A DNA stretch of 42,249 nucleotides from Pyxidicoccus fallax (GTDB lineage: Bacteria > Myxococcota > Myxococcia > Myxococcales > Myxococcaceae): positions 1-42,249 of the forward strand of contig NZ_JABBJJ010000077.1 of NCBI RefSeq assembly GCF_012933655.1, read 5' to 3'. A program made the translations under genes and the position numbers. This document shows positions 24,015 to 32,600 of this stretch, piece by piece (position 1 is the stretch's first letter; the number at the start of each line of letters is the position of its first letter). The notes beneath the pieces were generated by a model that worked only from the letters and a program-made list of their open reading frames with translations, made no database searches and was not told the DNA's origin.

Positions 24015-24044
24015 GCGGCACTCACGCGTCCCGGGCCGTGCCGC
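24015..24044 (+). terminator. Terminator after the Gly-rich lipoprotein
   Basis: GCGGCAC (24015-24021) pairs perfectly with GTGCCGC (24038-24044) around 16 bases; a short T-run (CTCTTTTC) follows at 24053-24060. Confidence 0.55.
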
Positions 24045-24207
24045 GCCGCGCCCTCTTTTCGACGCCCGTCGCGTGAAGCTCCAGGGGCCAACATCCCCAC
24101 TCGGCTGAATGTCACGAGGGCGACGGGCTATCGGCAGCGCGGACACACCGCGGGACGCGGGCCGTCGTTTCCCTTGCGTCGCGAGCCTTGCTCCGGATGA
24201 TTGCCGC

Positions 24208-24927
24208 ATGACTCGTCCAGCACCGCGCGCGATCCTCTTCCAGCATGACGTCCCGGTGAGCGCGGGAGCGCTCGAAGGGGCGCTCGCCCGGGCCGGGTTC
24301 GTCCTCGAGACCCGCTTCCGCGAGGTCCGTCCCGGCGATGCCAACGCGGACCTCGTGGTCGTCCTGGGTGGCTTCATGGGCGTCTACGAGGCCGACCAGC
24401 ACCCCTACCTCCGCGAGGAGCTCGCGTTGATGGAGCGGCGGCTCCACGAGCGGCGCCCGTGCCTGGGCATCTGCCTCGGCGCGCAGATGCTCGCGGCCAT
24501 CTCGGGCGCTCGCGTCTATCAGGACCCGAAGGGCATGGTCCTGGGTGCACAGCCCATCCACGTCACGGCCGCGGGCCATGCGCACCCCGTGTTCGCGGGG
24601 GCTCCGGCGTCCCTCCTCGTTCCCCAGTGGCACGGGGACACCTTCGACACCGTGCGCGGCGCGGAGTCCCTCGCGGGCTCGGAGCGCCAGCCGCAGGAGG
24701 TCTTCCTGCTGTCGAACTCGGTGGGCTTCCTCTTCCACCCGGAGGTGGAACCCCACACCCTGGAGTCCTGGGTGCGGAGCTTTCCCGAGGCGCTCACGCG
24801 CTCGGGGCGCACGCTCGACGACGTGCTCGCGAGGGACCTCCCCGCGCTCCAGGCGGCACGGGCCGAGAGCGAGGGCCTGCTGCGGCGGGTGTCCGAGCAC
24901 TTCGCGCGCGAAGTCTCCCGGGCCTGA
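24208..24927 (+). CDS. Class I glutamine amidotransferase-like protein
   Basis: A 239-residue protein of the GATase1 fold similar to the GMP-synthase-like stand-alone amidotransferases. The nucleophile elbow PCLGICLGAQ has Cys-89, and the His-Glu pair is FHPEVE (His-177, Glu-179), so the full triad is present. It could hydrolyse glutamine for an unknown partner, or act on gamma-glutamyl compounds as some stand-alone members do. The C-terminal 40 residues form a helical extension. ATG 24208 gives a normal N-terminus (AILFQHDVP); an open frame from 24109 adds 33 residues with no ribosome site. A strong hairpin separates it from the convergent membrane-protein gene. Confidence 0.88.
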   Translation: MTRPAPRAILFQHDVPVSAGALEGALARAGFVLETRFREVRPGDANADLVVVLGGFMGVYEADQHPYLREELALMERRLHERRPCLGICLGAQMLAAISGARVYQDPKGMVLGAQPIHVTAAGHAHPVFAGAPASLLVPQWHGDTFDTVRGAESLAGSERQPQEVFLLSNSVGFLFHPEVEPHTLESWVRSFPEALTRSGRTLDDVLARDLPALQAARAESEGLLRRVSEHFAREVSRA

Positions 24928-24946
24928 GCATCTTCCGGACACACGT

Positions 24947-24988
24947 CCGCCAGGGCGGCCCCGGTCCAGACGGGAGCGGCCCTGGCGG
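24947..24988. terminator. Hairpin between convergent amidotransferase and DUF2231 genes
   Basis: CCGCCAGGGC (24947-24956) pairs perfectly with GCCCTGGCGG (24979-24988). It lies in the 79-base gap between convergent stops, so it is probably bidirectional. Confidence 0.65.
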
Positions 24989-25006
24989 CGAGCACCACGC
25001 GCCTCG

Positions 25007-25675
25007 TCACGCCTGCGGCATCGTGTGTCCCGGCACTGGTGACATGCCGAGCGGCAGCGGCAGCGTGGCATCCTCGGGCGACCTCAGGCCCTCGGCGCCT
25101 GGCGCGAGCGGACGCTCTCCGGTGAGCAGCTCGCGCGCCCGCGAGATCAGCCACTTCACGCCCTGGAGCGCGTCCGTCACCAGCGCCACGGGCGCCCGGG
25201 TCGACAGCAGGGGCGGTCCCTTCAGCGTGCCCTGCGCGGCATCCTCGGGCATCGGGTTGATGCCCACGCCCAGCTCGTAGACCATCTTCCCGCCGAGCGA
25301 CGCCGTGTAGAGCGCCAGCCCGCACGCGCCCAGTCCCAACAGCGCCGTGGTGAGGGTGGGCTCGCGCCGCAGCCGCCACGCCGTCACGCCCATGGCGCCC
25401 AGCATGATGATGGAGTTGCCCACGCCGTGCAGGAACGTCATGTCCCGGGCGCGTGGAGAATCCATCCGGACTTCCTGGCTCGCCGCCAGCCCCGCCACTC
25501 CCGCGAACAGCCCGCTCAGCGTGCCCGCCACCCACAGCCGGCGCGCCACCTTCCCCCAGGCCCGGTCCCCCGAGACCACCGAGATGCAGTCCGCCACCGC
25601 CGCGGTGGGCAGCAGTGCCAGCGGCGCGTGGACCACTGACGGGTGCAGCTCGTGCAGCAACATCTCCCTCTTCAT
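25007..25675 (-). CDS. DUF2231-type membrane protein
   Basis: A 222-residue integral membrane protein with four hydrophobic segments in its first 140 residues. The start (MKREMLLHELHPSVVHAPLALLP) has the His-Pro and His pattern typical of DUF2231 proteins, and FLHGVGNSIIM carries another His, so heme or quinone contact is possible but unproved. The C-terminal 80 residues are soluble and Pro-rich. Start 25675 is backed by AGGAGG seven bases upstream. It is followed at low coordinates by a bidirectional hairpin. A double palindrome of the 23-bp dispersed repeat lies upstream, between it and map. Function unknown. Confidence 0.8.
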   Translation of the reverse strand: MKREMLLHELHPSVVHAPLALLPTAAVADCISVVSGDRAWGKVARRLWVAGTLSGLFAGVAGLAASQEVRMDSPRARDMTFLHGVGNSIIMLGAMGVTAWRLRREPTLTTALLGLGACGLALYTASLGGKMVYELGVGINPMPEDAAQGTLKGPPLLSTRAPVALVTDALQGVKWLISRARELLTGERPLAPGAEGLRSPEDATLPLPLGMSPVPGHTMPQA

Positions 25676-25755
25676 CGACCGCCCTCCTGGCACTGACGGT
25701 GAGGGTGTGCATCCCACGGAGCCACGGCAGGCTCGGCCGCCTGCTCGCCCGCTGG

Positions 25756-25797
25756 CCGGAATGGACGTTCCATTCCGGAACGGACATTCCCGTCCGG
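25756..25797. repeat. Two overlapping copies of the dispersed 23-bp palindrome
   Basis: Copy 1 (25756-25778) is CCGGAATGGA, CGT, TCCATTCCGG with perfect 10-bp arms. A degenerate second copy (25775-25797) shares the CCGG and reads CCGGAACGGA, CAT, TCCCGTCCGG. Copy 1 matches the coding copy at 17218-17240 at 21 of 23 bases. It lies between map and the DUF2231 gene. Confidence 0.75.
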
Positions 25798-25813
25798 AGG
25801 GGGCGCCGCCCGT

Positions 25814-26638
25814 TCAGCCGCCGTGAAGCGCGCTGGCTTCGGCGATGAGGCGCGGGAGCGTGGGCACGGGAATCTCCAGCACCAGCTCCTGCCGGGTGAG
25901 CACCTCGCAGCCGTCACCCGTGACCAGAATCGTGTGCTCGAACTGGGCGGAGAGGCTCCCGTCCTCGGTCACCACCGTCCACCCGTCCGGCATCAGGCGG
26001 ATGCCCGGGCGCCCCAGGTTCACCATGGGCTCCACCGTGAGGACCATGCCCGAGCGCAGCTTGATGCCCGTGCCGCGCTTGCCCGTATGCGGCACCGTGG
26101 GGGGCGCATGCATCTGGTGGCCGATGCCATGGCCACCGAACTCCTCCACCACGCTGCAGCCCTCCTTGCGCGCCAGCTCCTCGATGGCCGCGCCGATGTC
26201 TCCGAGTCGCGCGCCATGGCGCACCACCGCGATGCCCGCGTCCCGGCACCGGCGTGCCACGTCCACCACGTGACGGGCCTCGGCGGAGACCTCGCCGATG
26301 AGGAACGTGGCCGAGGTGTCCCCGTGGAAGCCATCGAGGAACGTCGTCACGTCCACGTTGATGATGTCTCCCGGGGCGACGTACTCATCCGGCCGGGGGA
26401 TGCCGTGGCAGACCACCTGGTTGCGGCTGGTGCAGACGGTGGCGGGGAAGCCGTGGAAGCCCAGCTGGCTCGGCTTGCCGCCCCGGCGCGCCGTGTCCTC
26501 GCGCACCCAGGCGTCGATGTCCGCCGTCGAGATGCCGGGGGCGAGCCGCGAGGCCACATACGCCAGCGTGCCCGCCGCGGCCTGGCTCGCGCGGCGCAGG
26601 CGGTCCACCTCGGAGCCCTTGAACAGGGGAATCGTCAT
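25814..26638 (-). CDS. map: Methionine aminopeptidase, type I
   Basis: A 274-residue type I methionine aminopeptidase, which removes the initiator Met from nascent proteins. All five metal ligands are present at the expected spacing: Asp-96 (INVDV), Asp-107 (HGDTS), His-170 (GGHGIGH), Glu-203 (TVEP) and Glu-234 (QFEHT), and the substrate His in FHGFPATVC. The N-terminus is short, without the zinc-finger extension of some Map proteins. It starts at 26638, divergent from the LysR-type fragment across 95 bases. Housekeeping function; whether it is the only map in the genome cannot be told here. Confidence 0.95.
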   Translation of the reverse strand: MTIPLFKGSEVDRLRRASQAAAGTLAYVASRLAPGISTADIDAWVREDTARRGGKPSQLGFHGFPATVCTSRNQVVCHGIPRPDEYVAPGDIINVDVTTFLDGFHGDTSATFLIGEVSAEARHVVDVARRCRDAGIAVVRHGARLGDIGAAIEELARKEGCSVVEEFGGHGIGHQMHAPPTVPHTGKRGTGIKLRSGMVLTVEPMVNLGRPGIRLMPDGWTVVTEDGSLSAQFEHTILVTGDGCEVLTRQELVLEIPVPTLPRLIAEASALHGG

Positions 26639-26733
26639 GGCGCCAAGGTGGCGTCTCCCTGGCCGGAGCGTCCAATGCTGTTTCGGTATGGCCGCCGCCC
26701 CCCACGTGTACCGGCAGCCGGGAGCGCGCTAGA

Positions 26734-27021
26734 ATGTGGAGCGTGAGCCTCACGCACCTCCAGTCCTTCGTCGCCGTGGCCGAGGAGGGCCACGTGGGCC
26801 GGGCCGCTCGGCGGCTGCACCTGACGCAGCCTCCGCTCAGCCGTCACATCCTCGCGCTCGAGGACGAGCTCGGCGCCCGCCTCTTCGAACGGACCCGCAG
26901 CGGTATGCGCCTGTTGCCCGCCGGTGAGGCCTTCCTGCTCCACGCCCGCCGCATCCTCGCGGAGGTCGACGCCGCCGTGCACACCGTGCGGGGCGTCACG
27001 GGAACACGCTCCGGCGGGTGA
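26734..27021 (+). pseudogene. LysR-type regulator fragment (DNA-binding domain only)
   Basis: A 95-residue frame holding just the N-terminal winged helix-turn-helix of a LysR-type regulator (LQSFVAVAEEGHVGRAARRLHLTQPPLSRHI, split here only in reading) and the start of the linker helix (HARRILAEVDAAVHTVRG). Family members are about 300 residues; the effector-binding domain is missing and the frame ends in a short unrelated tail. No continuation is seen in the 100 bases that follow. It is most likely a decayed gene, though a stand-alone HTH protein cannot be excluded. It is divergent from map, as LysR genes often are from a target. Confidence 0.7.
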
Positions 27022-27125
27022 CGCGGCCCATCGCGCCGTTCAGCGCGTGACGATGAGGCCCTCGGGAGACCGCCTCCTGAAGTCATCACGTGCCTGCCTG
27101 CCCGGGCATCCGCTAGAGCGGTCCC

Positions 27126-29471
27126 ATGTCCGCACCGCGCGCCCCGCATACTCCTCGGATTCCCTCACGGCGCCTCACTTTCGCTCGTGCCCTCATTCCC
27201 TGGGCCGTGCTGCTGTCCTCGACAGACGCCCGCTCGCAGCACGCGAACACCGGAGCAGGTGACTCCGCGCATCCAGCGACCTCGGCTCACGCCGTCCAGG
27301 ATGCCCCCACACCGCCGAGCGTCGATTCCGGCATGAGCGCGCGGGAGGACGACGAGGCCGCCCCCACACCGCCGACCATCGATTCCGGCATGAGCGCGCG
27401 GGAGGCCGCCGGAGATGCCCCGACCCCGCCGGGTGCCGCTCCCATCGCGACCGCGGAAGCGGCCGACGCGGAAGTCCCCGTCCCGTCTCCCGCCGAGGAT
27501 GGCCGGCCCTCCGCCGGCACCGTCGTCACGGGCACGCGCCTCCCGCGTCCCATCCGCGACGTGCCGGCCACCACCGTGGTCATCCCCCGCGCGGAAATCG
27601 AGCGCAGCCCCACGCTCACGCAAGACGCGCTCGTGCGCACCCTGCCCTCCGCCGCCACCTTCCGCCGCACGCCGAGCCTCGTCGCCGACCCCACCGCGCA
27701 GGGCCTCAACCTCCGCGGCCTCGCGCCCTCGGGTGTCGCGCGCAGCCTCGTCCTGCTCGACGGCATCCCCGTGAATGACCCCTTCGGTGGCTGGGTCTTC
27801 TGGCGCTCCCTGCCCCGGCTCGGCCTCGACCGCATCGAGGTCGTCCCCAGCGGCGGCTCCGCCCTCTACGGCAGCGCCGCGCTCGGTGGCGTGGTGCAGC
27901 TCGTCTCCCGCCCCGTCACCGGCCCCACCCTCGACGCCGCCGTCACCTACGGCAACCTCGACACCGGCCTCCTCGCCGCCCGCGCCGCGGAGCGCTTCGG
28001 CCCCGTGCGCGCGTCGCTGGAGACGGAGCTGCTCACCAGTGACGGCTACCCCATCGTCGTCGCCTCGCAGCGCGGCGCCATCGACACCGCCACGCCCAGC
28101 AACCACGCCGTGCTCAACGGGCGCGTGGACGCGGACGTCTCCGAGTCCCTCACCCTCTCCGCCCGCGCCGGCCTCTTCCGCGAGAACCAGAACGGCGGCA
28201 CCCGCGCCACCACCGCCCGCGTGGACTTGGCCCACTTCGCCGCCGGCGCGCGCCTCTCCACGGAAGCCCGCGGCACCTTCACGCTCGACCTCTTCGGCCG
28301 CGTGCAGCGCTTCGAGCAGGGCCGGGCGCGCGTGGCGCAGGACCGCTCCAGCGAGGCCCGCGCCGCCTTCCAGGACGTGCCCGCGGACGACCAGGGCCTC
28401 TCGCTCGCCTGGACGTCCCCGAGCGCGACGTGGGGCGGCACCCACGTGCTCTCCGCCGGCCTGGACGCGCGCCGCATGGCGGGCACCTCCGACGAGCGCC
28501 TCTTCCCGCCCGAGCCCATGCCCGGCTCCACCCTCGTGCGCGCCGCGGGCGGCACCCAGCTGTCCGGCGGCCTCTACCTCCAGGACCTCTACACCGTCTC
28601 CCCCGCCCTGGAATTGTCCGCCGCGCTCCGCCTGGACGTCTGGCGCAACCTGAACGGCGAGCAGCGCGTGGAGCGCGCCAGCGGCGCCGTGGAGACCACC
28701 GCCTTCGAGGACCGCACCGAGGAGCAGCTCAGCCCTCGCCTGGGCCTGCGCCTGCGTCCGGTGGACTGGCTCACCGTGCGCGCCTCCGGCTACCGCGCCT
28801 TCCGAGCCCCCACGCTCAACGAGCTGTACCGCCCCTTCCAGGTGGGCACCGTGCTCACCGCCGCCAACGCGGACCTGCGCGCCGAGCGGCTGTGGGGCGC
28901 CGAGGCCGGCGTCGAGGCCGAGTCCCCGCTGGGCCTCACCGCGCGCGTCACCGGCTTCTGGAACGTGCTCGACGACCCCATCACCAACGTCACCCTCGAG
29001 GACGGCACGCGCCAGCGCCAGAACCTGGGCCGCGCCCGCGTGCGCGGCGTGGAGACGAGCGTGGACTGGCGCCTGTCGCGCCGGTGGACGGCGCTGCTCG
29101 CGTACACCTTCGTGAACCCCACCGTCACCCGCGCGCCGGGGCAACCCGAGCTCGTCGGCAAGCAGCTCGCGCAGGACCCGCGCCACCGGGGCACCGCCAT
29201 CCTCACCTTCGACGACCCCGCCATCGTCACCGCCACCGTGCAACTGCGCGTCACCGGCCCCCAGTACGAGGACGACCTCAACGAGCGCGGCATGGGCGGC
29301 TACGCCGTGGTGGACGTGTCCGCCAGCCGCCGCCTCTTCTGGAAGGTGGACGGCTTCGCCGCCGTGGAGAACCTCTTCGACCGCGAGTACCTCGCGGGCC
29401 GCGCCGGCATCGACACGCTCGGTCCGCCCCTGCTCGCACGCGTGGGCCTGCGGCTGCGCGGGCTCCCCTGA
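27126..29471 (+). CDS. BtuB/siderophore-type TonB-dependent receptor
   Basis: A 781-residue outer-membrane receptor. A signal-like N-terminus (about 20-36) is followed by a low-complexity region of about 100 residues with two and a bit 19-residue repeats, then VVTGTRLPRPIRDVP at the plug start, GLAPSGVARSLVLLDGIPVNDPFGGW and GGSALYGSAALGGVVQLVSRP in the plug, and a barrel with FRAPTLNELYRPFQ and VENLFDREYLAGR near the C-terminus, all hallmarks of BtuB- or FepA-like receptors. The barrel ends LRLRGLP rather than in an aromatic residue. The ligand, such as cobalamin or a metal chelate, is unknown. ATG 27126 has a weak ribosome site. The CARDB-repeat gene follows 161 bases later on the same strand. 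Confidence 0.92.
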   Translation: MSAPRAPHTPRIPSRRLTFARALIPWAVLLSSTDARSQHANTGAGDSAHPATSAHAVQDAPTPPSVDSGMSAREDDEAAPTPPTIDSGMSAREAAGDAPTPPGAAPIATAEAADAEVPVPSPAEDGRPSAGTVVTGTRLPRPIRDVPATTVVIPRAEIERSPTLTQDALVRTLPSAATFRRTPSLVADPTAQGLNLRGLAPSGVARSLVLLDGIPVNDPFGGWVFWRSLPRLGLDRIEVVPSGGSALYGSAALGGVVQLVSRPVTGPTLDAAVTYGNLDTGLLAARAAERFGPVRASLETELLTSDGYPIVVASQRGAIDTATPSNHAVLNGRVDADVSESLTLSARAGLFRENQNGGTRATTARVDLAHFAAGARLSTEARGTFTLDLFGRVQRFEQGRARVAQDRSSEARAAFQDVPADDQGLSLAWTSPSATWGGTHVLSAGLDARRMAGTSDERLFPPEPMPGSTLVRAAGGTQLSGGLYLQDLYTVSPALELSAALRLDVWRNLNGEQRVERASGAVETTAFEDRTEEQLSPRLGLRLRPVDWLTVRASGYRAFRAPTLNELYRPFQVGTVLTAANADLRAERLWGAEAGVEAESPLGLTARVTGFWNVLDDPITNVTLEDGTRQRQNLGRARVRGVETSVDWRLSRRWTALLAYTFVNPTVTRAPGQPELVGKQLAQDPRHRGTAILTFDDPAIVTATVQLRVTGPQYEDDLNERGMGGYAVVDVSASRRLFWKVDGFAAVENLFDREYLAGRAGIDTLGPPLLARVGLRLRGLP
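27303..27416 (+). repeat. 57-bp tandem repeat in the TonB receptor gene
   Basis: Two 57-bp units (27303-27359 and 27360-27416) encode APTPPSVDSGMSAREDDEA and APTPPTIDSGMSAREAAGD, with a third start APTPPG. They lie between the signal and the plug and look like a recently duplicated flexible spacer. Confidence 0.8.
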
Positions 29472-29632
29472 GTCCCACGAGCCCCACCCCGTCTCGTGTC
29501 AGTCCGCCACGCGCCCTTTCGTGATGAAGGGGCGAAGCTTAGGAGCCCGCGCGAGCCCGCGGTGTCCGACCCGCCTGGGAGACTGGACGGCAGGACGCCA
29601 CGGAAGCGTGGGCCTGGCAGGGACAAGGACAC

Positions 29633-32600
29633 ATGAGACGAGACTTCAGACGAGGAACCCTCGGCGCGCTGGCGCTGGGGACGCTGGTGGCATGCGGAGG
29701 CGAGGGAACGCCTTCGCCGGACGCGACACCCACGAGGACACGGCAGGGGCTGTTGGACGGACCGGACCTCGCGGTGACGTCGCTGAGAGCGCCGCCCAGC
29801 GCGCTTTCCGGCAGCACCTTCCCGGTGAACCTGACGCTCTGCAACCAGGGGAACTGGAGCGCCGGGATGGAGTTGATGCTGGTGCTGTCCGAGGACAGCG
29901 ACCTGTCCGTGGTGACGGACCCCGTGGTCGACAGCGTGTATTTCGGCTACCAGCCCCCCGGACAATGCGTGCAGCACATCGCCTGGGTGACGGCGCCGCA
30001 GCAGGGCACGTGGTACCTGGGCGCCATCGCCGACCCGTATGGCTACGAGCCCGAGTCCAATGAGGGCAACAACACGCGGCTCCACGGGCCCATGGGCATC
30101 GGGTACGGGCCGGACTTCGTCATCACCGAGGTGAAGGGCGACGCGAGCAGCGCGCCAGGCGCGGCCTTCGAGGCGTCCGTGACGGTCTGCAACCAGGGCA
30201 CCGCGTCCGACGCGGCCATGGTGCAGCTCTACCTGTCCACCGACGCCACGGGACCCCGGCCGGAGGACCCGCCCGTGTGGGGCGCCTGGACCGACTTCCT
30301 CTCCCCGGGCCAGTGCCGCGCCGTGCCGATGATGCTCCCCGCGAACCCTCCCCCGCCGGGCACCGAGGGCGCGTACTTCCTGAGCGCCATCGTGGACCCG
30401 GACAACGAGCGCTTCGAGCTCATCGAGGACAACAACGCCCACGCCGGCTACCGGATGGGCGTGGGCCACCGGCCCGACTTCACCGTCACCCACGTGCGGG
30501 CGCCGGCCAGCAGGATGCCCGGGCAGCCCCTCGTCGTGGACGTGACGGTCTGCAACCAGGGCACCGAGGCGGACTTCCTGGACGTGGAGGTCTACCTGTC
30601 CGCGGATGCCACCCTCCGCCCGTCGGATGGCACGCAGCCGCCGGAGGACTTCCTCGTGGGCGCGGTCTCCCTCGGCCACTTCCCGCCGCACCAGTGCCAC
30701 ACCACGCAGGTGTACGGCCACGCCGAGCTTCCCCCTTCGATGACCGGGGGTGCCGTGTACCTGGGCGCGGTGGTGGACCCGCATGATCAGCGGGCCGAGT
30801 TCTTCGAGGACAACAACACCGGGCCGCTGCACCGGATGGGCGTGGGCTACCAGCCCGACTTCATCATCACCTCCGTGAAGGGCCCCACCGCCGTGCGGCC
30901 CGACGCGCCGTTCCAGGCACGGGTGACGGTCTGCAACCAGGGGACCGCCGGTGACTCCACCGAGGTGGAGCTCTACCTGTCCGCCGATGCCACCCTCCGG
31001 CCGTGGACCCAGGACGGCCCCCAGGAGGACGCGCGGGTGGGCCAGGCATTCGTGGGCTATCTGAATCCGGAGCAGTGCACCACCGTGCCGGTCTCCGGCA
31101 CCGCGACCGTGCCCTACGCCTCCGGCCCCGGTTCCTTCCATCTGGGCGCCGTGGTGAACCCGCATCCGCAGTGGCCCGAGTTCCTCGCGGACAACAACAC
31201 GTACACCGGCGACCGCATGGGCGTGGGCAACGCGCCGGACTTCACCGTCGCGGAGGTGAAGGGCCCGGGCGGCGTCGCGTTCGGCCAGCCGCTCACCGCG
31301 CGGGTGAAGGTGTGCAACCAGGGCACCGAGACCGGCCAGGGCGACGTGACGCTCCTGCTGTCCGCCGATGACCGCATTCCTCCCATCGACGAGCCGGGCC
31401 CCATCGAGGACCGGCCCGTGGGCTCCGCGCCCGTGGGCCCGCTCGCGCCGGGCCAGTGCGTCGACGTGTCCGTCTCGGGCTCCGCGTACCCGCCGGCCCC
31501 CGGCGGCGAGGGCCCCTACTACCTGGGCGCGGCGGTGATGCCGTCCCTGGGCGACCTGAACCCCGAGAACAACACCCGCGTGGGAGACCGCGTGGGCCTG
31601 GGCAGCCGGCCCGACTTCGTCGTCACCGGCGTGAAGGGACCTCCCAGCGCGCTGCCCGGGCAGTCCTTCACGTCGCAGGTAACGGTGTGCAACCAGGGCA
31701 CCCAGACCGACAACGCCGAGGTGATGCTGCTCCTCTCCACGGATGACGTCATCCTCCCCTGGCAGCAGCCGGGAGTGGACAGCGACGTCTTCCTCGGCGC
31801 GACGATGGTGGGGGCCCTCGCTCCCGGCCAGTGCTCCACCGTGTCGGTACCGGGCTCCTTGAACTCGCAGCCCTACTGGCAGAGCGCGTATCACGTGGGC
31901 GCTTTCGTGGACCCGGGCTTCATGCGCTCCGAGCTCATCGAGGACAACAACGCCCATCCGGGCTACCGGCTGGGCGTGGGCAACGGCCCCGACTTCATCG
32001 TCACGAACGTGAAGGGCCCCGGCAGCGTGCGCCCCGGCCAGCCGCTCACCGCGCAGGTGACGGTGTGCAACCAGGGCACGCAGCCCGACGGCGCGGACGT
32101 GAATCTCTACCTCTCCGCCGAGCCCCTGTCCCCGCCGGACAGCGGGCCCTCGATGCCGCAGGTCCGCATCGTGGGCTCCGCGCCCACCCCGTACCTGTCG
32201 CCCGGGCAGTGCGCCCAGGTGCCGGTGACGGGCCCCGCGAACCTGCCGTCCCCGGACCAGGAGGGCGCGTGGCACCTGGGCGCCATCGTGGACGCGGGCA
32301 ACCAGCGCCTCGAGCTCATCGAGGACAACAACCTCCATCCGGGCTACGTGCTCGGCGTGGGCAACCGCCCCGACTTCATCGTCACCGGGGTGACGGGGCC
32401 GACCAGTGTGCAGCCGGGCCAGCCCCTCACCGCGAAGGTGACGGTGTGCAACCAGGGCACGCAGCCGGGAGACCTGCACGTGGCGCTGTTGCTCTCCGCG
32501 GACGAGGTCATCCGCCGGCCTGAAGGCACGAGCCCGTACGAGGATGTGCTCGTCGTGGGAGCGCAGTTCGGCTCGCTCCCGCCGGACCAGTGCGCCACCG

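Noticed and set aside
23219..24115. A 298-residue Pro-rich frame (PPVPPVPEPP-type repeats) on the minus strand
   Set aside because: It is the exact antisense of the Gly-rich lipoprotein gene, covers a probable terminator and its 5' part has no signal or ribosome site.
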